Origin: Qipengyuania sphaerica
Lineage (GTDB): Bacteria; Pseudomonadota; Alphaproteobacteria; Sphingomonadales; Sphingomonadaceae
Direction: 5' to 3'
Length of the DNA: 64,000 nucleotides
NCBI RefSeq assembly: GCF_019711595.1
Contig: NZ_JAIGNR010000001.1
Span: 1,054,001 to 1,118,000 of the forward strand
Part shown: piece after piece, positions 50,788 through 60,045 of the stretch
Layout: each line of letters starts with the position of its first letter
How positions within the stretch are numbered: position 1 is the stretch's first letter
Made by a program: the position numbers and the translations under genes
Notes under the pieces: generated by a model
What the model saw: only the letters and a program-made list of their open reading frames with translations
The model's database searches: none
What the model was told of the DNA's origin: nothing

Positions 50788-52641
50788 ATGAAACTTGCCC
50801 CCGTTGCACTGTCCGCGCTCGCCATTTCGCTCGCAGCCTGCACTACGGCCAATGCCGAGCCTGCACCGGCTCCGATGGCCGCTGCAGCCGATCCCTATCC
50901 GATGACGCCGCAAGGTGCCGCCGACTGGGTCGCGATGGTCGAGAAGGACTTGTTCGACTTCTCGGTCGAATATGGCCGGGTGTTGTGGCTGAATTCGACC
51001 TATATCGTCCATGACAGCGATATGCTGGCAGCTCGTTATGGTGCCGAATCCACCGAAAAATCGGTCACTTATGCGAACAAGGCCGCAGAATACGCGCGCG
51101 TTGCCGGCCTCGATCCCGAAGTCGCGCGCAAGCTCGACATGCTGCGGAACGGCATCGTGATGCCAGCGCCTGTGCGCGACGGCGCGGCTGCGGAGCTGGC
51201 CCGGCTTTCGACCCAGCTCGGCTCGATGTACGGCAAGGGCCGCGGCACGCTTGACGGCAAAGAGATCAATGGCTCCGACATCGAAGCGGCGATGGGCGAT
51301 CTCGACCTGACCCCGGCGCAGAAGGCCGAAATGTGGGAGAGTTGGCACAATAACGTCGGCGCCCCGATGCGCGGCGATTACCAGCAGATGATCTCGATCG
51401 CCAATGACGGCGCGCAGGAACTCGGCTTCGATGATTTGGGCGCAATGTGGCGCTCGAACTACGACATGGACCCCGACCAGTTCGCCGCCGAGACCGAGCG
51501 GATGTGGCAGGAGGTGAAGCCGCTCTACATGGCGCTGCACACCTACGTCCGCAGCAAGCTGAACGAGAAATATGGCGATGCCATCCAGCCTGCCACCGGC
51601 CCGATCCGCGCCGACCTTCTCGGCAATATGTGGGCCCAGGAATGGGGCAATATCTATCCGCTAGTGGCACCCGAAGGGGCTGGCGACATCGGTTATGACC
51701 TGACCGCGCTGATCGAAGACAAGGGCTATGACGAGCGCGAGATGGTCAAGGTCGGCGAGCAATTCTTCTCTTCCCTCGGCTTCGCGCCGCTGCCCGACAC
51801 TTTCTGGGAGCGCAGCCAGTTCACCAAGCCGCGGGACCGCGAGGTGGTGTGCCACGCCAGCGCCTGGGACGTGGACAATGTCGACGACCTGCGCATCAAG
51901 ATGTGCATCAAGCGCAACGCCGACGACTTCAAGGTGATCCATCACGAGCTCGGCCATAATTACTACCAGCGCGCCTACAATCAGCAGGACTATCTGCATC
52001 TCAACGGAGCTAACGATGGCTTCCACGAGGCAATCGGCGACATGATCGCTCTTTCGATCACGCCGGAGTACCTCGTACAGATCGACATGCTCGACCGTGC
52101 CGACGTGCCCAGTGCCGACAAGGACATCGGCCTGCTCCTGCGTGAGGCGATGGACAAGATCGCCTTCCTGCCTTTCGGGCTGATGGTGGACCGTTATCGC
52201 TGGGGCCTCTTCGACGGCTCGATCCCGGCCGACAGCCTCAATGCCGGCTGGAACGATTTGCGGCTCGAATACCAGGGTATCACCCCGCCGGTATCGCGCG
52301 ACGAAAGCCAGTTCGACGCGGGCGCGAAGTATCACATCCCGGGCAATGTTCCCTACACGCGCTACTTCCTCGCCCGGATCCTTCAGTTCCAGTTCTACAA
52401 GGCCGCTTGCGACACTGCAGGCTGGGAAGGCCCGCTGCATCGCTGCTCCTTCTATGGCAACGAAGAGGTGGGCCAGAACCTCAATGCCATGCTCGAAATG
52501 GGTGCCAGCAAGCCCTGGCCCGATGCACTGGAAGCCTTCACCGGCGAGCGCCAGATGAGCGGCAAGGCAATGGTCGAATATTTCGCCCCGCTCAAGGCAT
52601 GGCTGGACGAGCAGAACGAGGGCAAGCCGCAGGGGTGGTAA
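50788..52641 (+). CDS. M2-family peptidyl-dipeptidase (ACE-like) lipoprotein
   Basis: A 617-residue zinc peptidase related to angiotensin-converting enzyme. Ligands His386 and His390 in HHELGH and Glu414 in FHEAIGD are all present. The lipobox LAAC near residue 18 predicts an outer-membrane-anchored or periplasmic lipoprotein. It should cut dipeptides from peptide C-termini. Bacterial M2 enzymes are common in Gram-negatives. It lies 67 bases after the hydrolase. Confidence 0.93.
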   Translation: MKLAPVALSALAISLAACTTANAEPAPAPMAAAADPYPMTPQGAADWVAMVEKDLFDFSVEYGRVLWLNSTYIVHDSDMLAARYGAESTEKSVTYANKAAEYARVAGLDPEVARKLDMLRNGIVMPAPVRDGAAAELARLSTQLGSMYGKGRGTLDGKEINGSDIEAAMGDLDLTPAQKAEMWESWHNNVGAPMRGDYQQMISIANDGAQELGFDDLGAMWRSNYDMDPDQFAAETERMWQEVKPLYMALHTYVRSKLNEKYGDAIQPATGPIRADLLGNMWAQEWGNIYPLVAPEGAGDIGYDLTALIEDKGYDEREMVKVGEQFFSSLGFAPLPDTFWERSQFTKPRDREVVCHASAWDVDNVDDLRIKMCIKRNADDFKVIHHELGHNYYQRAYNQQDYLHLNGANDGFHEAIGDMIALSITPEYLVQIDMLDRADVPSADKDIGLLLREAMDKIAFLPFGLMVDRYRWGLFDGSIPADSLNAGWNDLRLEYQGITPPVSRDESQFDAGAKYHIPGNVPYTRYFLARILQFQFYKAACDTAGWEGPLHRCSFYGNEEVGQNLNAMLEMGASKPWPDALEAFTGERQMSGKAMVEYFAPLKAWLDEQNEGKPQGW

Positions 52642-53645
52642 GCGCTCGCTTCGCCCTCGTTGCGACCCTGATGGCCGCCGCTTGTGCGCCTGTTTCGGAA
52701 CAGGCGCCGGTGGCGGCTAGCGACGAAGGTATCAAGGGGGCGTTGTTCGTGGCAGGCAAGTTCGGCAACACGCTGTCGAAGGTCAATCTCGCGACTGGCA
52801 AGCAGGTTGCGCTGGTGGACAGCTGCGCCAATCCGCACGAGCTCGCGCCATCGCCCGATAACAGACACGTGGCGCTTGCCTGCTATGGCGGTACCACTGT
52901 CGATATTTTCCGCACCGACGACCTGTCGAAAGTGAAGAGCATCGAGCTTGGCGAGAACGCCCGCCCGCACGGAATCGTTTGGCATCGCAACGGCCATCTC
53001 TATTCGACAGCCGAAGGGCGGCAGTCGATGTTCTGGATCCGTGACCCGCTGGGCGAGGGCAAGGCACTCGAATATCCCACTCGCAGGCAAGGAAGTCACA
53101 TGCTCGCCGTGTCTCCCGACGCGACCAATGCATGGACCATGGATCTTGGGTCTGGGACGGTTACCAGGGTCGACCTGGTGCTTGGACGCACTCCGATTTC
53201 GCAGGCGATAGGCGAGGAGCCCGAAGGTATCGCATTGTCTCCCGACGGCGAAACCTTGTGGGTTTCTGCGCGCGGGTCCGACATGGCCTATGCGCTCGAC
53301 CCGCAGAGCCTCGAGAAGATAAAGGATGTGCCGGTCGGCGATTTCCCGCTGCGGATAGTGGTCCGGCCCCAAGGTGACTATGCTGTCACTTCCGATCTTG
53401 CCGATGGCGCGCTTTCTGTGATCGACACCGCGACAGGCGCAAGGGTCCGCACAATTCCCGTTTCGAGCCGCGAGGAGGCCGAAGCGAAGATACAGGTGAC
53501 CATCCTCTTCTCTCCGGATGGAAAGCGTATTTATGTCGCAGAGACGGCCGCCAGCACGATCGCGGAAGTCGATTTCGCCAGTGGCGAGGTGCTGCGACGG
53601 CTTCCAGGTCATGGAGGCGGTGACGGCATCGCGATCATCGAATGA
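52635..53645 (+). CDS. Beta-propeller (YVTN/YncE-like) lipoprotein
   Basis: A 336-residue protein with a lipobox (MAAAC near residue 17) and repeated blade signatures such as HELAPSPDNRHVALACYGG, HMLAVSPDATNAWTMDLG and GIALSPDGETLWVSARGS. It starts with GTG at 52635, seven bases before the previous stop. The ligand is unknown. It is directly coupled to rimB. Confidence 0.82.
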   Translation: MVSARFALVATLMAAACAPVSEQAPVAASDEGIKGALFVAGKFGNTLSKVNLATGKQVALVDSCANPHELAPSPDNRHVALACYGGTTVDIFRTDDLSKVKSIELGENARPHGIVWHRNGHLYSTAEGRQSMFWIRDPLGEGKALEYPTRRQGSHMLAVSPDATNAWTMDLGSGTVTRVDLVLGRTPISQAIGEEPEGIALSPDGETLWVSARGSDMAYALDPQSLEKIKDVPVGDFPLRIVVRPQGDYAVTSDLADGALSVIDTATGARVRTIPVSSREEAEAKIQVTILFSPDGKRIYVAETAASTIAEVDFASGEVLRRLPGHGGGDGIAIIE

Positions 53646-54106
53646 GCAAGGAACCGAAAATCCTGCCTGTGGTAGGTTGGCGCGAACTTGTGCACCTGCC
53701 CGATCTCGGATTGCATGCTGTCCCGGCCAAGATCGATACCGGGGCGCGTACCTCCTCCCTCCACGGTGAAGTAATTGAGGAATTCGAACGCGACGGAGAA
53801 CGCTACGTCCGTTTCGCGGTCGATTTCGATCGCCAGCACGTACGGCAGGTCTGCGAGGCGGTGCATGTCGATGTGCGCGGTATCACGAGCTCTAACGGCG
53901 AAACCCAGTATCGCTATGTCATCAAGACGCCGCTGAAGATCGGCGACATCGAGTTTCGCGCCGAGATCAGCCTCGCCAACCGCGCGGACATGAAATTTCC
54001 CATGCTGATCGGCCGTTCGTCGCTGCGCCGCCGATTTGTAGTGGACTCCGGATACAGCTGGTTGCAGACGCCGGAAATGAAGGTCCAGAAAGGCCATAAA
54101 CCATGA
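53642..54106 (+). CDS. rimB: RimB-like retropepsin-fold peptidase
   Basis: A 154-residue protein of the RimK-associated protease family. The retropepsin signature is D32-TGA in [13 protein letters not shown], one Asp per chain, so it should act as a dimer. In Pseudomonas RimB removes glutamates that RimK adds to ribosomal protein S6. It overlaps both neighbours in ATGA, and rimK is next. Confidence 0.88.
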   Translation: MSKEPKILPVVGWRELVHLPDLGLHAVPAKIDTGARTSSLHGEVIEEFERDGERYVRFAVDFDRQHVRQVCEAVHVDVRGITSSNGETQYRYVIKTPLKIGDIEFRAEISLANRADMKFPMLIGRSSLRRRFVVDSGYSWLQTPEMKVQKGHKP

Positions 54107-55008
54107 AAATTGCGATGCTTGCACGCAATCCGAACCTCTATTCGCACAAGCGTCTGAAGGAGGCAGCGGAAGAACGCGGACACGAGCTGGACATTCTCAA
54201 TACCACGCGGTGCACGGTCCATATCGCCAGCCACCGGCCCGAGGTCTATTACGAAGGCAAGCCCTGCATCGGCTACGATGCGGTCATCCCGCGTATCGGG
54301 GCGAGCATTACCAATTACGGTCTTTCGATCCTGCGCCAGTTCGAAATGCGTGGCTGCTGGCCGCTCAATGAAAGCGTCGCCATCGGGCGCAGCCGCGACA
54401 AGCTGCGCAGCATGCAGATCCTCGCCAAACACGGGCTGGGCCTGCCGCTGACGGCCTATGCCAACGATCCCAAGCAGGCAGAGGAGATCATCAAGGCGGT
54501 CAAGGGGCCGCCGGTGGTGATCAAGCTGCTCGAAGGCACTCAGGGCATCGGCGTGGTGCTAGCCGAGACCATGTCATCGGCCAAGTCGGTGATCGAGGCC
54601 TTCCGCGGGGCCAACGTCAACATCCTGGTGCAGGAATTCATCAAGGAAGCCGGCGGCACCGACATCCGCGCCTTCGTGGTCGGCGGCAAGGTCGTCGCGA
54701 CGATGAAGCGCACGGGCGCTCCGGACGATTTCCGCAGCAACCTCCACCGCGGAGGCAGCGCCGAGCTCATCAAGATCACCCCCGCCGAACGCGCCACCGC
54801 CGTGGGCGCAGCCAAGCGCATGGGCCTGAACGTTTGCGGCGTGGACATGCTGCGAAGCAACCACGGGCCGGTGATCATGGAGGTAAACTCCTCGCCCGGG
54901 CTCGAAGGTATCGAGACTGCCACCGGCAAGGACATTGCCGGGATGATCATCGACTTCATGGCTGCCAATGCGAAGACCGGGAAAACGAAGACGAAGGGGA
55001 AGGGGTGA
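54103..55008 (+). CDS. rimK: ATP-grasp alpha-L-glutamate ligase RimK
   Basis: Adds glutamate residues to the C-terminus of ribosomal protein S6. The 301-residue protein starts [22 protein letters not shown] and has the ATP-grasp parts [46 protein letters not shown] and [13 protein letters not shown]. The tail is Lys/Thr-rich. The S6 gene lies 3.4 kb away on the other strand. Confidence 0.95.
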   Translation: MKIAMLARNPNLYSHKRLKEAAEERGHELDILNTTRCTVHIASHRPEVYYEGKPCIGYDAVIPRIGASITNYGLSILRQFEMRGCWPLNESVAIGRSRDKLRSMQILAKHGLGLPLTAYANDPKQAEEIIKAVKGPPVVIKLLEGTQGIGVVLAETMSSAKSVIEAFRGANVNILVQEFIKEAGGTDIRAFVVGGKVVATMKRTGAPDDFRSNLHRGGSAELIKITPAERATAVGAAKRMGLNVCGVDMLRSNHGPVIMEVNSSPGLEGIETATGKDIAGMIIDFMAANAKTGKTKTKGKG

Positions 55009-55011
55009 GTG

Positions 55012-55040
55012 CGGTCCGTGAGCCCGAGCCCCACGGACCG
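55012..55040. terminator. Terminator-like hairpin between convergent genes
   Basis: A perfect 9-bp stem CGGTCCGTG/CACGGACCG around an 11-base loop, three bases past the rimK stop. No T-run follows on either strand, so its efficiency is uncertain. Confidence 0.5.
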
Positions 55041-55084
55041 AACTATAAATAGATTTCTGCCACCTCGGCTTTCGATCGGTAGGT

Positions 55085-55750
55085 TTAACCTCCGAAATTG
55101 TAGTTCAGCGTAAGCAGCAAGGAATGCGACGAAAAATCCGTGTTGAAATCGTCATCGTCGCTTATGACAAACCCCAATCCACTTTGATTGAAATAGCGGT
55201 ACTTGAGGCCCGCATCAATTCGATCAGACACTGGAACCCGTACGCCGGCCAATAACTGCCACGCAAATGCTGAGTCGCTGTCATTTGTCGTCTCTTCGAT
55301 GCCGTCTGTTCGTTCTCGGACGTCGAGCTCTGTGCCAGAGAAGCCGAGCCCGCCACCAACGAAACCATTTACTGATTCGTCAGGTCCGATATCCACCAAG
55401 GCGTTAAGCATGACGCTCCACGTGTTGAAGTCGAAATCTACGTCGTCATCGCCATCGAGAACAACCGTCGCTCCATCAAGAACGCGGTCATAACCGTGAG
55501 ACTTGAAGGCTACTTCCGCTTCTGCTCGAAAGGCACCGAAATCGTAACCTGCGGCACCTGCGATATCGAACCCGTTGCCCCACTCAACGGTAATGTCATC
55601 AAAGTCAGGGTCGGCTGCACTATCGAATTCGGAGTCGTCGGCGAGTGTAAGCCCTGCTCCAAGTTCGACATACGCGGCTCCGTCCCGTGCCTCTGCTGCC
55701 GTCGGGACCGCGCAAGCGGCAAGTATAGAAAAAAGAACAGTTTTCCTCAT
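55085..55750 (-). CDS. Outer-membrane beta-barrel protein, acidic
   Basis: A 221-residue protein with a signal peptide ending AEA, alternating amphipathic strands and a C-terminal strand SLLLTLNYNFGG of the outer-membrane type. It is very rich in Asp (DDDDDFNTDF, LDGDDDVDFDF) and its DNA is poorer in G+C than the neighbours. GGAGGGG precedes the ATG. It is a lone gene; the 215 bases before it are AT-rich with no gene. A weak promoter (TTGTCG at 55841-55846, TAAGTT at 55818-55823, minus strand, 17 apart) could serve it. Confidence 0.78.
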   Translation of the reverse strand: MRKTVLFSILAACAVPTAAEARDGAAYVELGAGLTLADDSEFDSAADPDFDDITVEWGNGFDIAGAAGYDFGAFRAEAEVAFKSHGYDRVLDGATVVLDGDDDVDFDFNTWSVMLNALVDIGPDESVNGFVGGGLGFSGTELDVRERTDGIEETTNDSDSAFAWQLLAGVRVPVSDRIDAGLKYRYFNQSGLGFVISDDDDFNTDFSSHSLLLTLNYNFGG

Positions 55751-55965
55751 GGGGATCCCCTCCGAAGTTTCACGTCTAAGTCGCGCGAACCCGAACTGTT
55801 CTACTATTTCGCCTGTAAACTTAGCCTATTCCTGCGTACCCGACAAGGTTATGCACATTAGAGTGATTTATCGGTATATTGATGTGTAGCAATGACCCGC
55901 AGCAATTTTCTAGACGTTCGAGGTCGAAAATCGTTTAGTTTTCGCGAGCTATTAACAGATCGAAA

Positions 55966-57405
55966 TCACCTGAACGGCGGCTCATTAAATGCGCGCAGCT
56001 TGCGGCTGTGGAGCTTCGGGCCTTCCTGCCTCAGCAGGTCACACGCCGTCACGCCGATCTGCAGGTGAGCTGCGATGGCTTCCTCGTAGAACTTGTTCGC
56101 CTGTCCGGGCAGTTTGATTTCGCCGTGGAGCGGCTTGTCCGACACGCATAGCAGCGTGCCGTAGGGGACGCGAAAACGATAGCCTTGCGCGGCGATGGTG
56201 GCGCTTTCCATGTCGATGCCGACCGCGCGGCTTAGCGAGAGGCGGCGGGCGGACTGGGTATAGCGCAGCTCCCAATTGCGGTCGTCGGTGGTGACGACAG
56301 TGCCAGTCCGCATGCGCTTTTTCAGATCGCTTCCGTGTTCGCCCGAGACATGCTCGGCTGCGCCCGCGAGAGCCTGCTGGACCTCGGCGATGGCGGGGAG
56401 GGGGATTTCGGGCGGAAGGACCGGGTCGAGGACGTGGTCGTCGCGCAAATATGCGTGGGCGAGGACGTAATCGCCGATCTTCTGGCTCGGGCGCAGGCCG
56501 CCGCAGTGGCCGATCATTAGCCATGCTTCGGGGCGTAGCACCGCAAGGTGATCGCAAATCGTCTTCGCGTTCGAGGGGCCGACGCCGATATTGACCAGCG
56601 TAATCCCCGCGCGGCCTTCGCCGACGAGGTGGTAGGCGGGCATCTGGTGGCGGCGCCATGCCGTGTCGGACAATTGCCCGCGCGCATTCTCGGTCTTTTC
56701 GGTCAGCATCATTCCGCCCGCACCAGCCAGCGCGGAATAGCCGTTGTCGCCTAACTGCGATCCGGCCCAGTCAACGAATTCATCGACATAGCGGTGATAG
56801 TTGGTGAACAGGATGAAGCGCTGGAAGTCCTTGGGATCGGTCCCGGTATAGTGGGCGAGGCGCGCAAGGCTGAAATCGGTGCGGAGCCCGTCGAACAGCG
56901 ACAGCGGTATCGGATCGTCCGGATTGTCGAGTTCGATGCCGTCTGCCAGTTCGTCGCCGATATCGGCGAGGTCGGTCGAGGGAAAATGGCGCGCGATCTC
57001 GTTGGGATCGATGCCGGCCAGTTCGGCGCCAACCGAACCGTCAAGGACGTAGGGGAAGGGGATTTCCTGGCGCGAGGAGCCGACTTCGACTTCAACCTCG
57101 TAATTGCTTTCGATCAGCTCGATCTGCTCGCGCAGGTAATCACGGAACAGGTTGGGGCGGGTCACCGTGGTGGCATAGAGGCCCGGCGTGTTGAGTCGCC
57201 CGAATGCCCGGCTGGCGCCTTCGGGCAGTTCGCCGCCGCGGAACAGCACGCGCAGTTCGGGATAGGCATAGCTGCCATCCTTACGCCGCTCTGCAGGGGG
57301 CAGTTCGCGGTTGCGCCCGAAGGCGATTACATCGTCGCGAAGACGGGTAACGGCAGCGTCATAGACGCCCTGCAATTTGTCGAGGATCTGTTCGATCGAA
57401 TCCAT
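55966..57405 (-). CDS. amn: AMP nucleosidase
   Basis: Cleaves AMP to adenine and ribose-5-phosphate. The 479-residue protein has the N-terminal family domain and a C-terminal phosphorylase-like domain with GVGPSNAKTICDHLAVL, MIGHCGGLRPSQKIGDYVLA and VGIDMESATIAAQGYRFRVPYGTLLCVSDKP. The length matches E. coli Amn. Lone gene between rplI and the outer-membrane protein. Confidence 0.96.
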   Translation of the reverse strand: MDSIEQILDKLQGVYDAAVTRLRDDVIAFGRNRELPPAERRKDGSYAYPELRVLFRGGELPEGASRAFGRLNTPGLYATTVTRPNLFRDYLREQIELIESNYEVEVEVGSSRQEIPFPYVLDGSVGAELAGIDPNEIARHFPSTDLADIGDELADGIELDNPDDPIPLSLFDGLRTDFSLARLAHYTGTDPKDFQRFILFTNYHRYVDEFVDWAGSQLGDNGYSALAGAGGMMLTEKTENARGQLSDTAWRRHQMPAYHLVGEGRAGITLVNIGVGPSNAKTICDHLAVLRPEAWLMIGHCGGLRPSQKIGDYVLAHAYLRDDHVLDPVLPPEIPLPAIAEVQQALAGAAEHVSGEHGSDLKKRMRTGTVVTTDDRNWELRYTQSARRLSLSRAVGIDMESATIAAQGYRFRVPYGTLLCVSDKPLHGEIKLPGQANKFYEEAIAAHLQIGVTACDLLRQEGPKLHSRKLRAFNEPPFR

Positions 57406-57471
57406 ATGGGCCTTTTTCTCCTGGCTCTTTTCGTTTTCATGACCCCTCTGCCACAGGAATCCGCTTGTTAC

Positions 57472-57504
57472 AAAAAGGGCGCGGAAGCCGAAGCCGCCGC
57501 GCCC
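57472..57504 (-). terminator. Rho-independent terminator of rpsF-rpsR-rplI
   Basis: On the minus strand GGGCGCGG pairs with CCGCGCCC around a 12-base loop and is followed by TTTTTG, 25 bases past the rplI stop. Confidence 0.9.
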
Positions 57505-57528
57505 ATTCTATTCGCGTTTGGCGAGAGA

Positions 57529-58167
57529 TCAGCCTTCGGTGGTCTCTTCGCTGTCCGAAGCGTCCGCATCGGCGGTGTCTTCGAGCATGTCGGCGGGGAT
57601 TTCACCCGGCTCGAGCGTCGGATCGACGGCATTGGCCTTGGCCATTTCCTCGATCTCGGCCTGCTCTTCTTCAAACATCTGGGCAAGGACGTCGACGCCC
57701 TGGCTCTGCAGTTCGGCTTCGTCGTCCGAACGGGCTACGTTGGCCTTGATCGTGACCGAGACTTCCGGGTGGAGGTCGACGCGCACGTCATGCATGCCGA
57801 TCGTCTTGATCGGGTTCCCCATGATGACCTGCTTCTTGTCGATCTCGTGGCCCTTGTCGGCGAGACCGTTGACGATGTCGCGCACGTTGACCGAGCCGTA
57901 AAGCTGGCCGGTGTTCGAAGCGGCACGGATCAGGACGATCTCGACGCCGTCGACCTTGGTGCCGGCCTTTTCGGCCTCGGTACGACGCTCTGCGTTTTCC
58001 TTCTCGAGACGCTCGCGGTTGGCTTCGAAGACCTTCTTGTTGGCTTCGTTGGCGCGCAGGGCCTTCTTCTGCGGGAGCAGGAAGTTGCGTGCGTAGCCGT
58101 CCTTCACGGTGACGACGTCACCGATCGTGCCGAGCTTCTCGATACGCTGGAGGAGAATGATATCCAT
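57529..58167 (-). CDS. rplI: 50S ribosomal protein L9
   Basis: A 212-residue protein with the L9 start [24 protein letters not shown], the [12 protein letters not shown] turn and long central helix, and the C-terminal domain. It is longer than the usual 150: an acidic tail of about sixty residues ([18 protein letters not shown] and on) follows. Last gene of the rpsF-rpsR-rplI operon. Confidence 0.97.
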   Translation of the reverse strand: MDIILLQRIEKLGTIGDVVTVKDGYARNFLLPQKKALRANEANKKVFEANRERLEKENAERRTEAEKAGTKVDGVEIVLIRAASNTGQLYGSVNVRDIVNGLADKGHEIDKKQVIMGNPIKTIGMHDVRVDLHPEVSVTIKANVARSDDEAELQSQGVDVLAQMFEEEQAEIEEMAKANAVDPTLEPGEIPADMLEDTADADASDSEETTEG

Positions 58168-58179
58168 GAGGTCTTCTCC

Positions 58180-58404
58180 TTACTTCACGATGTAGGGCAG
58201 CAGGCCGATGTGGCGAGCGCGCTTGATGGCCTTGGCCAGTTCACGCTGCTTCTTCGCGCTGACGGCGGTGATGCGGCTGGGGACGATCTTGCCACGCTCG
58301 GACATGAAGCCCTGGAGCAGACGAACGTCCTTGTAATCGATTGCCGGCGCGTTCTTCGCGGAGAACGGGCAGGTCTTGCGGCGACGGAAAAACGGGCGGG
58401 CCAT
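58180..58404 (-). CDS. rpsR: 30S ribosomal protein S18
   Basis: A 74-residue protein: [22 protein letters not shown], then [28 protein letters not shown], all typical of S18. Binds next to S6 on the 30S platform. One-base overlap with rpsF. Confidence 0.98.
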   Translation of the reverse strand: MARPFFRRRKTCPFSAKNAPAIDYKDVRLLQGFMSERGKIVPSRITAVSAKKQRELAKAIKRARHIGLLPYIVK

Positions 58405-58769
58405 CAGTCACGCTCCTCACGGTCTTTGCGCTTCTTGGAATCGCGCTCGTTCTTGCGCATCATCACGGACGGGCCTTCTTCATGCTCGTCGACCTTGATG
58501 GTCATGTAACGGATGACGTCTTCGTTGATCCGCGTCTGGCGCTCGAGCTCGGCAACGACGGTACCGGGGCCTTCGATGTTGAGCATGACGAAATGCGCCT
58601 TGCGGTTACGGTCGATCTTGTAGGCGAGGTTCTTGAGACCCCAGGTCTCGGTCTTGGTGACCTTGCCTTCGTTGGCTTCGACGATTTCGGTCGCCGTGGC
58701 TGCGAGCTGGTCAACCTGAGCCTGGCTCAGGTCCTGTCGCGCCAAGAAAACATGCTCATAGAGAGCCAT
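58404..58769 (-). CDS. rpsF: 30S ribosomal protein S6
   Basis: A 121-residue protein opening [19 protein letters not shown], with [25 protein letters not shown]6 is the substrate of RimK, whose gene is 3.4 kb away. The tail after residue 100 is a charged stretch ([16 protein letters not shown]) ending in Asp, unlike the Glu-Glu end of E. coli S6. First gene of the operon. Confidence 0.98.
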   Translation of the reverse strand: MALYEHVFLARQDLSQAQVDQLAATATEIVEANEGKVTKTETWGLKNLAYKIDRNRKAHFVMLNIEGPGTVVAELERQTRINEDVIRYMTIKVDEHEEGPSVMMRKNERDSKKRKDREERD

Positions 58770-58971
58770 GCCCTTGTCCTTTCAACTGCTGGCCGATCGC
58801 TGGCTTGTCCGCGGGATTGCGGGGCCCCTCCGGCTTTCTTCGATTCCCTGCCCGGAAGCGAGGGATGCGCGCACATAGCGGTTTTCCCCGATTGTGCAAG
58901 TGCGAGTTAGGCTTGCAGCGCCGGAACGGGCGGGGCAGGGGGTCGTTGGCATTCGAAACAGGAGATCATGC

Positions 58972-59928
58972 GTGCCCGGCGGACTTGTAGCCCTACTCGA
59001 CGACGTTTCGATCATTGCCCGTACAGCTGCTGCATCGATCGACGATGTGGCTGCCGCTGCGGGTAGAGCGGGTTCCAAGACCGCGGGTGTCGTCATCGAC
59101 GACGCCGCCGTGACGCCGAGCTATGTTACTGGCCTTTCCCCGGCGCGCGAGTTGCCAATTATCTGGGCGATCACAAAGGGCAGCTTCAAGAACAAGCTGT
59201 TGATCCTGCTGCCGGGCGCACTGCTGCTCAGCGAGTTTCTGCCAGGGGCGATCATCTTCATCCTGATGCTGGGCGGGGCATTCCTCTCCTACGAAGGCGC
59301 CGAGAAAGTGATGGAGAAGCTTGGCGGCGAAAAGCACGGCAAGACACTCGACGATGTGATCGAGGATCCCGCCAAATTCGAAAAGGAGCGAATCAATGGG
59401 GCAATACGGACCGATCTGATCCTTTCGGCAGAAATCATGGCGATTGTACTCAATGAACTTTCCAACGATCCGATCGCGGAGAATTTCGTGACCCGCGGCT
59501 TGGCGCTCGCACTGGTAGCTATCGCGGTTACCATAGTCGTCTATGGATCGGTTGCGCTGATCGTTAAGATGGACGATCTCGGCTTGCACCTGACGAGGAA
59601 GCCTACGGAATTCGCACAAGGTGTTGGGCGGTTCCTGCTCAAGGCGATGCCATGGCTACTCAGGGCGCTTTCGTTTATTGGCACCATCGCCATGCTATGG
59701 GTCGGTGGCGGGATCATCGTCCACGGCACGCACGAGATCGGCTTCGACCTTTTCTACGATCTGGCACACAGTGCCGAATATGCCGTTCAATCGGCTACCG
59801 GCGCGCTTTCCGGAATTTTGGGATGGGCGACCTATGCCGCCATCTCGGCACTTATCGGCTTGGCGCTCGGGGTGGTGATTGCTTTGCTCATCCACAAGGT
59901 CATATTCCGGGGCAAGGCAGCGCACTGA
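58972..59928 (+). CDS. DUF808 family membrane protein (YedI-like)
   Basis: A 318-residue membrane protein whose start PGGLVALLDDVSIIARTAAASIDDVA is the DUF808 signature; FLSYEGAEKVMEKL and about six helices follow. Function unknown. The GTG at 58972 is chosen because AGGAG lies eight bases upstream; a more distant ATG at 58894 adds unconserved residues. Divergent from rpsF. Confidence 0.9.
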   Translation: MPGGLVALLDDVSIIARTAAASIDDVAAAAGRAGSKTAGVVIDDAAVTPSYVTGLSPARELPIIWAITKGSFKNKLLILLPGALLLSEFLPGAIIFILMLGGAFLSYEGAEKVMEKLGGEKHGKTLDDVIEDPAKFEKERINGAIRTDLILSAEIMAIVLNELSNDPIAENFVTRGLALALVAIAVTIVVYGSVALIVKMDDLGLHLTRKPTEFAQGVGRFLLKAMPWLLRALSFIGTIAMLWVGGGIIVHGTHEIGFDLFYDLAHSAEYAVQSATGALSGILGWATYAAISALIGLALGVVIALLIHKVIFRGKAAH

Positions 59929-60045
59929 CCCTATTCGGGTCCGCACCATCAAGGGACGTCCGAGGGATTTTCCTATGCAATTGGCGTGGGGCGAGCGATA
60001 GGTCGGGGAGTTGAGCCGGAAGGTTAGAGATCAAACGGGGGCAGT

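Noticed and set aside
55496..55889. Plus-strand frames of 104 and 121 codons upstream of the outer-membrane gene
   Set aside because: They overlap the signal-peptide end of the minus-strand barrel gene and show no ribosome site or protein-like pattern.
56794..58509. 571-codon plus-strand open frame
   Set aside because: Crosses amn, the rplI terminator, rplI and rpsR in antisense.
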